A stretch of DNA of 64,000 nt from Bythopirellula goksoeyrii (GCF_008065115.1 NZ_CP042913.1:6397257-6461256), one strand, 5' to 3'. Shown: positions 1 to 10,396, counted from the stretch's first letter. Numbers and translations: made by a program. The notes: generated by a model not told the origin, from the letters alone.

Positions 1-201
1 TTGAAAACACGTGTTGAGCCCTCGATCCCCAGTCTATTCGTTCTTTTCCTTACAACAATCAATAGCCAGAAAGAACCCAGCGCGCTACAACGTCACACCC
101 TGGAAAGTTTCCTGCGAGATTCAAGTACAATTTATCGTGCCTCTTTGTGCTTTTTGTGGCAATAGTTTGACCATCTTTGCCCGCTCCCTTTAGAACAAAT
201 A

Positions 202-2562
202 CTAATCTCGATCGGCACTTATCCGTTCAATCTCAGCATCATCACGCCCACGCATACTGGACGCCACCGCAATCTCGATTACAAGCTTTTGAATATTATA
301 GTCTTGTTTCACAAAGCTACGAGTCAATCGCTGCTGCATTTCTGGTCCGTAGGCTTGAATTGACTGTTGCACAAGGTAGTGGAATAGCTGCTCCACAAAT
401 GCTTCATGGACTTCCTCGCTCGATGCGAGAAACTCCGCCAAGTCACGTGCTCCGGCGAGTGTCACAGCCTCCCCTTCTCGTGCCTGGTACACACCTACGT
501 CGTCGATTACTTTGTCGTCCTCATGATCACGGTAACGGCCCACCGCGTCAAATCGTTCGAGTGTAAATCCCAGGGGGTTGATCAAATGATGACAGGTCAT
601 GCAACTCGCCGGTTTGGTTTGCAAGGTGACTCGCTCGCGCGTGGTCAACTCAGGATGCAATCTTGCAGCAAGCGGCGGTACTGCCTCTGGAGGAGGTTTT
701 AAGGCTTGACCCAGCACACGCCGTACCAGAAATACCCCGCGCAGAATCGGCGATGTGTCCTCCGGATGGGCAAACCGTGCCAGCACATAGGGATGCGTCA
801 ACACCCCCGCCCGGCGACCGCCATCGATCTTCGACTTAGAAAACTCTTCGGAGTCGTTCAATTCCGATTCCCCATAGAACCGGGCGAGCCGCTTGTTTAG
901 GAACACCTCATCGGCCAAAAACAGCCGACGATAGTCTGATTCCTCCGACCAGACGACCTCATCGAGAAATACTTCAAGTGAGGTACGCAAATCGGCAATC
1001 GTCTCGGCATCGAATTCCGGAAACCGCTCTGGATTCTTTGTCAGGTCCACTTGCGAATCAACGTCCAGCCACGTGAGCAAGAAATCTTGTAGCTTCGATC
1101 TGGCGCGCATGTCGCCTAGCATACGCACGGCCTGCTTTCGAACCTGTTCTTCGGTCGCCAGCTTTCCCTTGTCTGCCGCAGCAAGCAGTTTCTTGTCTGG
1201 TTGACTATCCCACAACGTAAACGCCAGCCGGGAGGCAACGTCGTAGGCAGAGGGTTCAGCATCAACTTCGCGGTACAAAAACCGTGGGCTCATCAAGATC
1301 ATCAACTCTGCCCTTCGCAAGGCAAGCTGCGGATCGTCGATTTCCTGAAAATGTTGCGTCACATATTTTTGCTTCAATTCAGGAGTGAGTGGCTGGCGAA
1401 ACGCACTCTCGGCCAGTTTCGTTGCGAAACCTTCTAGCGTCTCCCGCGTCGATACATTGCCCCTTTTGGTTAATTGTGCTAGGTGCGCGTCGAGATAGTT
1501 GGCCGCCTCAATCGCAGCGCCCGTGGTTGCCTCTTCCCATGCCTGGGAAATGGTCGTTCCCCGCTCCCATCCATAGCTGCGATCATCTGGAGGAAACGGC
1601 GTCGTGCAAACAAACGACTCTGGAACTGCTTGAGGCGAAAGGAACCGTTTGGGAATCGTTTGTAGCGTTCCATGCGGTGGCTCCCACAGCAACCGAATTG
1701 AAGCTGCCTTGGTCAAGAATTCTTCTCTATCGAATTTCTTGTCCTGCACGCCTTGATTGCTTACCGAGAACTGGACCCGCACGGGGTAACTCCTCCCCCC
1801 GATCAGAAAAACCTTTGCTTCAGAATTGCTTCCCTCCCCAGATTGTATCCAGGCATCGATTATCGGATCGCTATTGTCGTTCACCCATAGTCGTGCCGAT
1901 CGCTCGGTTCGTACGTCGAATCGATACCAACCCGTCGCGGCAGCATAGATCGATCCCGACCAAAGAACCGAGTAGTGACCCTTGTCTTTACCACCTTCAA
2001 CTGGCGGAGAACCCGTGAAATCGAATTCAACCGTTTGGTCCACACGAGTCAGTGCCAACTCGCCTCGTGGTTTCGTCTCGCTTCCCTGACGACCCAAGTA
2101 GTATTCACCCTTGAGTCCCTCGCCTCCTTGCCACTGCACGGCCTTTGCAAAGCCGCCAACCAAATCTGCCAAAACTCGGCGATGCTGCTTCACAGTGAGG
2201 CGTGCCAAATCAATCTCCGGCAACTTATTTCGCGACTGCGCCACGGGTGAGTAAAATTCACGATGAGCATACTCAGCAATCGACCGGGCCTCTTCGACAG
2301 AAAGTGTTTCTGGATCATCCTCCGGCATCGTCAGCCGAATCAGCTCCGCAAGCTGTGCCACGGAAAGATCGCCCCGCAGGGGATCGGGGTAATCTTCTGT
2401 GCCACTTCCTGCCTCCCCATGGCACCGCACACAGTTCGCTGTAAAAAGGTGCGCGCCTTGGAGGTCGACTCCCTGCGTGATCCCCACTCCCCAAAAAGAA
2501 AGTAGCAGGCAGCCTACACCAAAAGCGGTTTGATGCGAGCGAACGAGAAAAGAGTCGCTCAT
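202..2562 (-). CDS. Exported cytochrome c-like protein, DUF1592/DUF1588/DUF1585 family with PA14 domain
   Basis: About 786 residues, beginning with a hydrophobic signal segment. A CVRCH haem-binding motif follows near residue 45, in a cytochrome-like module. A PA14-like region comes next (GLKGEYYLG and the WVNDN segment, about residues 150-290). The C-terminal half has the DUF1592 (ASRLAFTLWDSQPD), DUF1588 (THPYVLARFAHPEDTSPILRG) and DUF1585 blocks, with a second motif CMTCH around residue 655. These domains occur together in planctomycete-specific exported proteins. Their substrate is unknown; a redox role in polymer breakdown is only an inference. An in-frame GTG lies at 2577, but the ATG at 2562 has GAGG six bases upstream and is preferred. 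The gene reads toward the left window edge and no operon partner is visible. Family assignment is firm; function is not. Confidence 0.9.
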   Translation of the reverse strand: MSDSFLVRSHQTAFGVGCLLLSFWGVGITQGVDLQGAHLFTANCVRCHGEAGSGTEDYPDPLRGDLSVAQLAELIRLTMPEDDPETLSVEEARSIAEYAHREFYSPVAQSRNKLPEIDLARLTVKQHRRVLADLVGGFAKAVQWQGGEGLKGEYYLGRQGSETKPRGELALTRVDQTVEFDFTGSPPVEGGKDKGHYSVLWSGSIYAAATGWYRFDVRTERSARLWVNDNSDPIIDAWIQSGEGSNSEAKVFLIGGRSYPVRVQFSVSNQGVQDKKFDREEFLTKAASIRLLWEPPHGTLQTIPKRFLSPQAVPESFVCTTPFPPDDRSYGWERGTTISQAWEEATTGAAIEAANYLDAHLAQLTKRGNVSTRETLEGFATKLAESAFRQPLTPELKQKYVTQHFQEIDDPQLALRRAELMILMSPRFLYREVDAEPSAYDVASRLAFTLWDSQPDKKLLAAADKGKLATEEQVRKQAVRMLGDMRARSKLQDFLLTWLDVDSQVDLTKNPERFPEFDAETIADLRTSLEVFLDEVVWSEESDYRRLFLADEVFLNKRLARFYGESELNDSEEFSKSKIDGGRRAGVLTHPYVLARFAHPEDTSPILRGVFLVRRVLGQALKPPPEAVPPLAARLHPELTTRERVTLQTKPASCMTCHHLINPLGFTLERFDAVGRYRDHEDDKVIDDVGVYQAREGEAVTLAGARDLAEFLASSEEVHEAFVEQLFHYLVQQSIQAYGPEMQQRLTRSFVKQDYNIQKLVIEIAVASSMRGRDDAEIERISADRD

Positions 2563-2649
2563 TGAGAACCTCGACACAATAACATGGAAAAACGACTCTC
2601 TGATTCTACTTCACAATTCACAACCCGACAACGCTCCTCCAGTGAACCA

Positions 2650-2802
2650 CAGGAGAACTGCAAAGTCATATACACTGAATCCCGAATGCCCAACGACGAA
2701 TGACCAAGACTTAAGAGTTTTCTGCCGAAATTGGTCATGGGAAATTGCACATTGGTCATTATTCAACATTCAACTCATGCGACGAACTTTGCAGTTCTCC
2801 TG
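2650..2802. repeat. MITE-like element with perfect 17-bp terminal inverted repeats
   Basis: The 17-mer at 2650-2666 (CAGGAGAACTGCAAAGT) is repeated as its exact reverse complement at 2786-2802, enclosing 119 bases. The inner part holds a smaller inverted pair (ATGACCAA / TTGGTCAT) and repeats of a GGTCATT motif that also recurs at 50475-50555. The element has no coding capacity. It lies between divergent genes (202-2562 and 3047-4783), so it could also be a transcribed hairpin in one of their leaders. Confidence 0.75.
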
Positions 2803-3046
2803 CTGTAAACCACGACCCCGCACGTCGAGAACTCCCCAGTACTACATGAGGTCGCATCGATATCGCCTAGCTCATCATTCTGAAATTGGCCGCTTGTAAA
2901 AAAAACGACAAATCAAGGCAGCAGTTTCGCTCCCATCAGGAAGGGCTTGGTATAATGAATTCCTTCGAGGTCCGGAATTGTTCTGGGCCCGATCACCGTT
3001 TGGAAACTATTCGACAGTCAGTGTTGCTCGGAAACTGGAGCGTGAA

Positions 3047-4783
3047 ATGGGCGGAACTCGATGGATCTTGGTGTTTCTTATTGGGCAAATGTCCATTTGT
3101 TTAGAAGCGGCAGCAGCTCTGCCCGCTCGCAATCCGCTCGACGCAAGCATTCCCAAGTTTGACTGGTCGATGGAACTGCAAGACGTCGTCTCGATCCCCA
3201 ACAGCAACAATCAAGCGCCGCGCCTGGAATTCCTCACCGGGGGAGGTGCCCCTGGGCTGGCCTACGTGCTTGACCAGCGCGGGAAGATCTACTCGTTCGA
3301 CACTGGCGCAGGAAGTCCCACTCCCGTGACTTTCTTGGATCTCACCACTGCCGTTCCGGCTTTCCGTGATGGCTTTCAGCAAGGTTTGCGAGGCTTGGCA
3401 TTCCATCCGGACTTCAACAATTCAGGCACCGATGGTTATCGCAAGTTCTACACTTCACACAGTCGCACAGCTTTTGGCGGGCCGTTAGTCGGCAATCCAG
3501 TCATCTTTGGTGCACCCTCTCCACCCGGCGTCGACCATGATTCGATCGTTGGCGAGTGGACCGTCAACGCCAATGGCACCGTCGACACCAGTTCCTATCG
3601 AGAATTGCTCTATGTCGGTCAAACTAACAGTGATCACAATATTGCCCAGATCGGATTCAACCCCAATGCTAGCTCAGGCGAGCCCGATTTCGGCAAGCTC
3701 TACATTGCCTTAGGAGATGGCGGCGGTCCGCAGGACCCCTTCAATCTTGCTCAAAATCTCTCCCAACCACTCGGTTCCTATCTGCGTATTGATCCGCTGG
3801 CCGCGGGAGCCAACCCATTCTCGGTCCCTGGCGACAACCCCTTTCGCACCAGCAATGATCCAGCAACCGCGCGAAACTTGATTTGGGCCAATGGTCTTCG
3901 CAATGCCCACCGGTTCACCTTCGATACGGCGGGCGACGGCAAAATGCTTATCACCGACATCGGTCAGGGAAGTATCGAAGAAATCAACTTGGGCGTCGCG
4001 GGAGCAAATTATGGCTGGGACCTACGAGAGGGTACGTTTCTTACAACAGGCAATCCCAACGAAGTGGACAACCTACCAGCCAACCACACGACTGACGGCT
4101 TCACCTACCCCGTCGCTCAGTACGACCACATAAACAATCTGGTCAACGGCAGCGTGGCGATCGTCGGTGGCTCCGTCTACCGTGGCACCCAGGTGCCACA
4201 ACTTACAGGACTTTATCTCTTTGGAGAGTTCGCCACGAACTCCGGACCGATCTTCGCCGTGGACGTCGACGAACTTTTCCAGCGCGATGATTTTACCAAT
4301 CTCACGAATCTCAACAACGGGCACCTGGCACCGTTTGCCGAGGTTCAGCTCACCAGTGGCGGGGTCGAGAAAACCCTCTTGCAAATCATTGCTGATGAGA
4401 CGGGACAAAATGAGTCACGAACTGACCTTCGCTTCGGAGTCGGTCCCGATGGTGAAATCTATGTTCTCAACAAACACGATGGTGTCGTTAGAAAGATAGT
4501 CAGCGTCTCGGGCATTCTTGATGGCGATGCCGATCGCGATGGCGACGTCGACGGACGTGACTTCCTGACCTGGCAACGCAACTTCGGCAAGAGTGGCGAC
4601 TGGAGCGATGGTGACTTCAATGCCAGTGGCATGGTCGACCAGGCAGACCTCGCCCTCTGGCAAGCGGAATACGGCAACTCTGCTGCCCTAGCGTCGTCGC
4701 GATCAGTCCCCGAGCCAACAATCATCTCGTCCTGTTTGATCGCTCTCATGGTCGCAAGTCTGTCGCGCAAGCTCTTAGTTTAA
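3047..4783 (+). CDS. Exported PQQ/sorbosone-dehydrogenase-like beta-propeller with dockerin repeat and PEP-CTERM anchor
   Basis: About 578 residues. The ATG at 3047 is chosen because GGAG lies six bases before it and it directly precedes a signal peptide (GGTRWILVFLIGQM, then AAAALPA). A TTG further upstream would give an unlikely 23-residue extension. The body has glucose/sorbosone dehydrogenase-type propeller motifs: GLRGLAFHPDF, LYIALGDGGGPQDPFN, GLRNAHRFTFD, ITDIGQGSIEEIN and GANYGWDLREG. After residue ~480 comes a paired dockerin-like calcium motif (GDADRDGDVDGRDFLTWQR and a second NASGMVDQADL copy). The end is a PEP-CTERM anchor (VPEP, hydrophobic helix, basic tail). It is probably exported and processed by an exosortase encoded elsewhere. 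Sugar oxidation with PQQ is the family role; activity here is inferred. Confidence 0.85.
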   Translation: MGGTRWILVFLIGQMSICLEAAAALPARNPLDASIPKFDWSMELQDVVSIPNSNNQAPRLEFLTGGGAPGLAYVLDQRGKIYSFDTGAGSPTPVTFLDLTTAVPAFRDGFQQGLRGLAFHPDFNNSGTDGYRKFYTSHSRTAFGGPLVGNPVIFGAPSPPGVDHDSIVGEWTVNANGTVDTSSYRELLYVGQTNSDHNIAQIGFNPNASSGEPDFGKLYIALGDGGGPQDPFNLAQNLSQPLGSYLRIDPLAAGANPFSVPGDNPFRTSNDPATARNLIWANGLRNAHRFTFDTAGDGKMLITDIGQGSIEEINLGVAGANYGWDLREGTFLTTGNPNEVDNLPANHTTDGFTYPVAQYDHINNLVNGSVAIVGGSVYRGTQVPQLTGLYLFGEFATNSGPIFAVDVDELFQRDDFTNLTNLNNGHLAPFAEVQLTSGGVEKTLLQIIADETGQNESRTDLRFGVGPDGEIYVLNKHDGVVRKIVSVSGILDGDADRDGDVDGRDFLTWQRNFGKSGDWSDGDFNASGMVDQADLALWQAEYGNSAALASSRSVPEPTIISSCLIALMVASLSRKLLV

Positions 4784-4785
4784 TC

Positions 4786-6114
4786 ATGCCGTATCTTACA
4801 AGACTTTTGATGAAATCGCTTCCGTGCATCCTGATAGCGTGTTCGCTGCTGGTCATAGCAACAGAAGAATCTGTCGCTGCGCCGGTCGTGGACGGCACCG
4901 CTGTTGGAGACGAGATGTACTACGGCGCCGCTCGATCGGTTCAGAACACGAACACACAATACGGCAATGCCACCAACGGAGACTTTCGCTATGCCAACGG
5001 GGGTTCGGAGATCGATCAAGTCTTCGCTACGATCACTGGAGACCGTCTCTACGTGCTCATCGCTGGTAATCTGGAATCAAACTTTAACAAGCTGGAAATC
5101 TTTATTGACGCCATGCCAGGTGGCATGAATCAGTTGGTTGGCTCAAATCTCCCAGCCGAGGTCGATCCCTATTGTTGTCCCGGGAGCTCCCCCTCCACCG
5201 GTGCTCTCCAACAACTCCATGGCCTGCGGTTCGACGCGGGGTTCGAGGCCGATCGGTATGTCACTTTTTCCAACGGCAATCATCAGTTTGGCGACCCGAT
5301 GAATCCCGTTGACATCTACACCCTGTCGGCCTTCTACGCAGATCTCACCGCAGGCGCTGGGGGACAGAAGAGCGAGATCGGTTTTCAGCGCAATGCTTTC
5401 GGCTTCGAGCCTGGTCTAGCCCAAGGGGAGCCGATTGACCAATTCAACAATGGCTGTTCTAGCCCCGCCGACACTTCCTGCAACCCAGCAGAACACGAGT
5501 TCGCCGAACCCGTCGACACCGTCAACGATCCCAACAACACCCGTGGCCACCGCGACCTAGCCAATGACATCGGCTTTCTCATGGCAATCAACAACAGCAA
5601 TACACAAGGGGTCGTGTCGGGCTCGGGCCCCACGGGCGGAGATCCCCAGAATGTGATGACCGGCATCGAGTTTTCGCTGCCGCTGGCCGAGCTAGGAAAC
5701 CCCACTGGCCCCGTCAAAATTGCCGCGTTTATTGGCAATGGCTCTCACAGCCATCTCTCGAACCAATTCGCTGGAGTGGGAATTCTGCAAGGAAACTTGG
5801 GAAACAACTTCGGATCGATCAATCTGGCCAACATCCCAGGTGAGCAGTTCGTCACTGCCACTCGCTCCGCTGATTTCAATCGAGATGGCATCGTCGACGG
5901 CAGGGATTTTCTAGTTTGGCAACGAAGTCCCGCTACGGGAAGCTTGGCCGATTGGCAAGCAAACTATGGCTCTCCCAATTCGCTCAGGGCCAATACAACG
6001 ACCGTCCCCGAGCCCTCAGCCTTCGCTCTATTCGTGGTAGCAGGAATCTTCGCTTTCGCAGCCTTGCCACGTGAGTCCACGCAGCAAGACTCTAGTACTA
6101 CTACGCAAGGTTGA
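4786..6114 (+). CDS. Exported PEP-CTERM protein of unknown function
   Basis: About 442 residues, starting two bases after the preceding gene's stop, so the two probably form one operon. The N-terminus is a signal peptide (CILIACSLLVIATEESVAAP). An internal ATG at 4810 would also give a good signal sequence. The body shows no catalytic family that I recognise; it is rich in Asn, Gly and Asp and resembles planctomycete surface proteins. One dockerin-like half (SADFNRDGIVDGRDFLVWQR) and the linker DWQANYGSPNS precede VPEPSAFALFVVAGIFAFA and a short tail. The shared anchor and dockerin signature suggest it acts at the same surface location as the upstream propeller protein. Confidence 0.8.
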   Translation: MPYLTRLLMKSLPCILIACSLLVIATEESVAAPVVDGTAVGDEMYYGAARSVQNTNTQYGNATNGDFRYANGGSEIDQVFATITGDRLYVLIAGNLESNFNKLEIFIDAMPGGMNQLVGSNLPAEVDPYCCPGSSPSTGALQQLHGLRFDAGFEADRYVTFSNGNHQFGDPMNPVDIYTLSAFYADLTAGAGGQKSEIGFQRNAFGFEPGLAQGEPIDQFNNGCSSPADTSCNPAEHEFAEPVDTVNDPNNTRGHRDLANDIGFLMAINNSNTQGVVSGSGPTGGDPQNVMTGIEFSLPLAELGNPTGPVKIAAFIGNGSHSHLSNQFAGVGILQGNLGNNFGSINLANIPGEQFVTATRSADFNRDGIVDGRDFLVWQRSPATGSLADWQANYGSPNSLRANTTTVPEPSAFALFVVAGIFAFAALPRESTQQDSSTTTQG

Positions 6115-6369
6115 ACCAGAACGGCACAACGATAAGAGTCTGAGAATCGCAAAATTCTCCGGCATCTTCACAGCCGGCGCCCTGACTGCTGTTGATTCGT
6201 TGTAGAATCCGTTCCCGCGCGAACCATGATGAAGCGATTACCATGCAGCATTCTAAGTTCTTGTTGTGTTCGTCGCGGTTAATTCGACCCTGCGCTGTAG
6301 TGCTAACATACATCCCTGCCACACTCTTGACGGCACTTTCAGGGAACTAACCCGCACACCGACTCCCGA

Positions 6370-7788
6370 TCACACCAGCAACTCTCTCACCACCTGACCA
6401 TGCACGTCGGTGAGTCGGAAGTCGCGTCCCGCGTAGCGATACGTCAGCTTCTCGTGATCGAAGCCCAGGCAATGCAACATCGTGGCGTGCAGGTCGTGAA
6501 CATGCATCGGCTTTTCCTCGGCTTTGAAACCAAACTCATCGGTTGCACCGTGAATATATCCGCCGCGCACTCCACCACCCGCCATCCACACCGTGAACCC
6601 GTGGTGGTTGTGATCACGACCGTTCATCTTGCCTTCGTTGAGACCCTCTTTGGGGAGTTCTACCACCGGCGTGCGGCCAAACTCGCCCCCCCAGAGAACG
6701 AGCGTTTCATCCAACAACCCACGCTGCTTGAGATCGGCCAATAGCGCACCAATCGCCCGGTCGCACTCATTCGCCAATTTGCGATGCAGGCTAGCTATGT
6801 CATCGTGATTGTCCCAGGGTTGACCGTGGCCGTGCCAGACTTGTACAAACCGCACACCGCGCTCCACCAAACGGCGGGCAATCAACATCTGCCGACCTTG
6901 CACTCCGGAGCCATAAAAATCGCGAATGTGTTGCGGCTCACGCGTAACATCAAACGCGTCGGTCGCTTCCATCTGCATTCGATAAGCCAACTCAAACGAA
7001 TTGATCTGGGCCTCCAGTTGTGGGTCATCCTGCCGACTCGCGGCATGTTGCGCATTGAGTTCCAATAGCAGATCCAGTTGCTGTCGTTGATCGCTGCGGG
7101 AAGTGCGCTTGTTTTCGATATTCTCGATCAGCCGGTCAATGCTCTCGTGTTGGGTGTCAATGTGAGTCGCCTGATAAACACCGGGCAAAAATCCGGCCTG
7201 CCAATTCTGTGATTCTTGAATCGGATAACCACCGGGGCACAACGCCACGAAGGCTGGCAAGTTTTGATTGCCGCTTCCTAGGCCATAGGTCACCCAAGAA
7301 CCAACACTCGGTCGAATCAGCCGCCCATCGCCGCAATTCATCAGCATCAACGATGGCTCATGATTCGGCACGTCGGCATACATCGAACGCACCACCGAGA
7401 TGTCGTCAATTCGCTCAGCGACATGCGGAAACAATTCGCTAACCTCAATGCCGCTCTCACCGTAGCGATTGAATTTAAATGGCGAAGCGAGCACGCCCCC
7501 CGTGGGACGCTCCGATTTCAAATTCTCGTAAGGCAGCGGCTTGCCGGCATACTTATTGAGGATCGGTTTCGGATCGAAGGTGTCGAGATGCGAGGGCCCC
7601 CCATTCATGAACAAATGGATAACGTGCTTCGCCTTCCCCGCAAAGTGGGGAGTCCTGGTCGCCAGTTGATCGGCAGCAGCAAGAGCAGATTCGCTCTGTA
7701 ACCCACTGAGCATCAATCCGCCCATTCCCATCCCGCATTTGGCGAAGAAATCGCGACGAGAGACAACAGGCATTGAGCAGATAGACAT
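6370..7788 (-). CDS. DUF1501 family exported protein with Tat-type signal
   Basis: About 472 residues. The start at 7788 (MSICSMPVVSRRDFF) is chosen because GAGGA precedes it with short spacing and because it gives a twin-arginine signal (SRRDFFAKCGMGMGGLMLSG). The frame stays open further upstream, but that stretch overlaps the preceding gene. The core is the DUF1501 sulfatase/phosphatase-like fold: HLFMNGGPSHLDTFDPKP near the N-terminus, GWGEFGRTP-like WGGEFGRTPVVE and GRDHNHHGF later. The metal-ligand-like Asp and His residues are present. DUF1501 proteins are nearly always paired with DUF1549/DUF1553 proteins in planctomycetes, as here, with a 7-base gap. Function in the family is unproven. 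Confidence 0.92.
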   Translation of the reverse strand: MSICSMPVVSRRDFFAKCGMGMGGLMLSGLQSESALAAADQLATRTPHFAGKAKHVIHLFMNGGPSHLDTFDPKPILNKYAGKPLPYENLKSERPTGGVLASPFKFNRYGESGIEVSELFPHVAERIDDISVVRSMYADVPNHEPSLMLMNCGDGRLIRPSVGSWVTYGLGSGNQNLPAFVALCPGGYPIQESQNWQAGFLPGVYQATHIDTQHESIDRLIENIENKRTSRSDQRQQLDLLLELNAQHAASRQDDPQLEAQINSFELAYRMQMEATDAFDVTREPQHIRDFYGSGVQGRQMLIARRLVERGVRFVQVWHGHGQPWDNHDDIASLHRKLANECDRAIGALLADLKQRGLLDETLVLWGGEFGRTPVVELPKEGLNEGKMNGRDHNHHGFTVWMAGGGVRGGYIHGATDEFGFKAEEKPMHVHDLHATMLHCLGFDHEKLTYRYAGRDFRLTDVHGQVVRELLV

Positions 7789-7795
7789 GTCTTCC

Positions 7796-10396
7796 TCAGT
7801 CGATAAACAGGAACTCGTTCGATACCAACAGCACTTGAGCAAACTGGGTCCACAGATCGAGCGGCTCAGGTTGTGGGCCATGAAAATCTTGCTGCGACGA
7901 CCAATGTTGCATCCCTGAGCCTGATTCCAAGGAAAGCGCAACCTTCCATTGAAAAGTATCCCAACCTGCATTGCCTCGGCAACCCACGACAAAATCAATC
8001 GTCTCGTCAGATTCCACCACCGGCAACTCAACGCGAGTCACTTTTTTGCCTTGCTCGACAATCCAACTGGCAATCACTCCAAGCCGAGAAGAAACAATCG
8101 TCGTCTCGATCCCATCCCCATTTTCACTGGGACGCTCAATCTCGCCAGTGATCAACAACTTGCCACCCTCCGGTGCCGTCCAGCGCCGTATCGAGCAACA
8201 ATCACTCTTGTTGCCGGGATGCCCTCCTTCGGGTGTCACCGAGACGTACCCGAATTCTTGTTCCGGAAACTCGTTTTTCGCCTGCCAGCGGTTTTCGACG
8301 AAGTGCGCGAGGGGCACAATCGCCACGTTGGCACGATTGCTGACTAACTTGATTTTGCCGTAGCCGAAACTCCATTCGTCGGCTGGCAAGGGCTGAGGAT
8401 CACCTCGATTGAGAAATACTAGGGCCTGTTCTATTTCGCTTGCGCTCGGTTCTCGCGTCAACACTCGGCGATAGAGCTCCGCAATTCGCTCGCTAGGCTC
8501 GTCAGAAGTTAAATGCGAAACCAAGTCCCGGGCTACTATTTGCATCATCGGATTATTGAGTAAAAAAAGTGCTTGCTGAGGAACGAGGGTATGCGCCCTC
8601 TCCGGCGAGTGAGTGTCGGGACTCGCGAAGTCGAAGGCACGGAACACTCCAGGAAGATTCTGTCGATCGATGTGGGCGTAAAGGGAGCGCCGCGCTCCTC
8701 CCTCTTCGGTATCAATCCGCTCCGACTCACCTCCTACTCGCTCTTCCAGACGCCCCGAGACTGCAAGCAATCCATCACGCAGCGCCTCAAAGTCACGCCG
8801 ACGCCGATTCATCCGACCCCACAACTGGTTCTCGGGGTCGGCGGCCAGCGTAGCGGGGTCAGCCTGCGAGGATTGGCGATAGGTACTCGAGGTGACCAAT
8901 TCCCGCACCAGCCACTTGAGCGACCAACCTTTGCTCATGAAATCAGTGGCCAACAAATCGAGCACCGCTTGCTGCCGAGGAATATCGCTACGGAGCCCGA
9001 AATCACTTGCCGTGCCGACAAGCTGCTCACCAAACAGGTGTCCCCACACCCGGTTCACAAATACCCGCGCCGTTAGCGGATTCTCGGGACTGGCGATCGC
9101 TCGCGCGAGCTCCAACCTGCCACTGCCAGAGGTTACGGGCTGCGCTGAAACTGTGAAAAATTTCGGAAATCCCCGCGCGATCGGTTTGCTACGATTCTGG
9201 GCATTACCTCGAATGAATACGCCCACGTTTTGTGGCTTGGCCTTGTCCACCAATCGCAGTGGCAAATCCTCATCTTGCAACTCTTCCGAACTGGCGAACA
9301 TACCGTAGAGTGCGTAGTAATCTTCATCCGTGATCGGATCGAACTTATGGTCATGACACCGCGCACAAGCGACAGTTATTCCCATCATCCCTCGAAATAC
9401 CACATCGATGCGGTCGGCGATGATGTCATGCGGATTGTTGATAAACCTTCGACCAAGCGTGACATACCCTTGCGCCGCCAAGTGCTGCCGCTCTTCATCC
9501 CCCTTTATCAGGGAATCGGCCGCGATCTGGTACATCATAAACTGATCGATCGGCAGGTCGTCGTTGAAAGCCCCGATCACCCAGTCACGATACTTGTAGG
9601 CGTTAGGAAAGTTACGATCTGCTGTGAACACATAACCCTTGGTGTCAGCAAACCGGGCCACATCGAGCCAATGCCGCGCCCAACGCTCGCCAAACTTCGG
9701 CGAGTCAAGCAATTCGTCGACCAATTTGTGATAGGCATCCGGCGAATCGTTCGCTTCAAATGCTTGCACCTGTTCCCAACTGGGCGGCAAACCCACCAGA
9801 TCGAAATAGAGGCGACGAATGAGTTCACCGCGCGAAGCCTGAGCTGCTGGAGAAAGACCAGCTCGAGTTAGCTCCGCCGAAATCAGTTTATCGAGCGAGT
9901 TGGTTGCCCACGCATTTTCCAGATCTGGCAGAGCAGGTCGCACCGGCAGCTTAAATGCCCAGTGCAACTCGGCACGTGAGGCAATCGTCTCCAGAGTAGC
10001 CGCGCTCCCGTCCCGAGGATCAGGTGCACCGAGTTCTATCCACCGCTCAAAATCAGCGATCACCGCCTCCGGCAGTTTTCCCTCCGGAGGCATTTGCAGC
10101 TGAGGATCGTCATAACGAAGAGCGCGAAGCAGCCGACTAGCAGCAGGATCGCCCGGTGTGATTATCGCACCAGATCGTCCGCCGCGCAGTACGGCTGCGC
10201 GATTATCCAGCGTCAGCTCCCCCTCGACTTCGTCGGCATCGACCGAATGGCATTGGAAACATGATTCGACGAGTACTGGCCGAATTCGATTCTCGAACAG
10301 CTCGATGCCTACCGAAGATTCGTCGGCGCTTGCCCCGAGTCCACAATTCAATACCAGACAAGGAACGAACAGAATTCTTGCGACAAGCCGACACAT
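7796..10396 (-). CDS. DUF1549/DUF1553 exported protein with cytochrome-like domain (PSCyt1)
   Basis: About 866 residues with a signal peptide (LVARILFVPCLVLNCGLGASA). A planctomycete cytochrome C domain follows with CFQCH near residue 46. DUF1549 comes next (ELIRRLYFDLVGLPPS, ERWARHWLDVARFADT, and a second haem-like motif CARCHDH around residue 340). DUF1553 spans about residues 430-680 (NPLTARVFVNRVWGHLFG, GWSLKWLVRELV, LLNNPMM). A discoidin/lectin-like insert seems to sit near 690-830, before the final VSNEFLFID motif typical of DUF1553 ends. The gene is transcribed just before the DUF1501 gene in one operon. Such pairs are abundant in planctomycetes; roles in polysaccharide handling are proposed only by association. 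Confidence 0.92.
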   Translation of the reverse strand: MCRLVARILFVPCLVLNCGLGASADESSVGIELFENRIRPVLVESCFQCHSVDADEVEGELTLDNRAAVLRGGRSGAIITPGDPAASRLLRALRYDDPQLQMPPEGKLPEAVIADFERWIELGAPDPRDGSAATLETIASRAELHWAFKLPVRPALPDLENAWATNSLDKLISAELTRAGLSPAAQASRGELIRRLYFDLVGLPPSWEQVQAFEANDSPDAYHKLVDELLDSPKFGERWARHWLDVARFADTKGYVFTADRNFPNAYKYRDWVIGAFNDDLPIDQFMMYQIAADSLIKGDEERQHLAAQGYVTLGRRFINNPHDIIADRIDVVFRGMMGITVACARCHDHKFDPITDEDYYALYGMFASSEELQDEDLPLRLVDKAKPQNVGVFIRGNAQNRSKPIARGFPKFFTVSAQPVTSGSGRLELARAIASPENPLTARVFVNRVWGHLFGEQLVGTASDFGLRSDIPRQQAVLDLLATDFMSKGWSLKWLVRELVTSSTYRQSSQADPATLAADPENQLWGRMNRRRRDFEALRDGLLAVSGRLEERVGGESERIDTEEGGARRSLYAHIDRQNLPGVFRAFDFASPDTHSPERAHTLVPQQALFLLNNPMMQIVARDLVSHLTSDEPSERIAELYRRVLTREPSASEIEQALVFLNRGDPQPLPADEWSFGYGKIKLVSNRANVAIVPLAHFVENRWQAKNEFPEQEFGYVSVTPEGGHPGNKSDCCSIRRWTAPEGGKLLITGEIERPSENGDGIETTIVSSRLGVIASWIVEQGKKVTRVELPVVESDETIDFVVGCRGNAGWDTFQWKVALSLESGSGMQHWSSQQDFHGPQPEPLDLWTQFAQVLLVSNEFLFID

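Noticed and set aside
1389-2018. 209-codon frame opposite the DUF1592-type gene
   Set aside because: Antisense to a gene with complete domains; Pro/Arg-rich composition is typical of a shadow frame.
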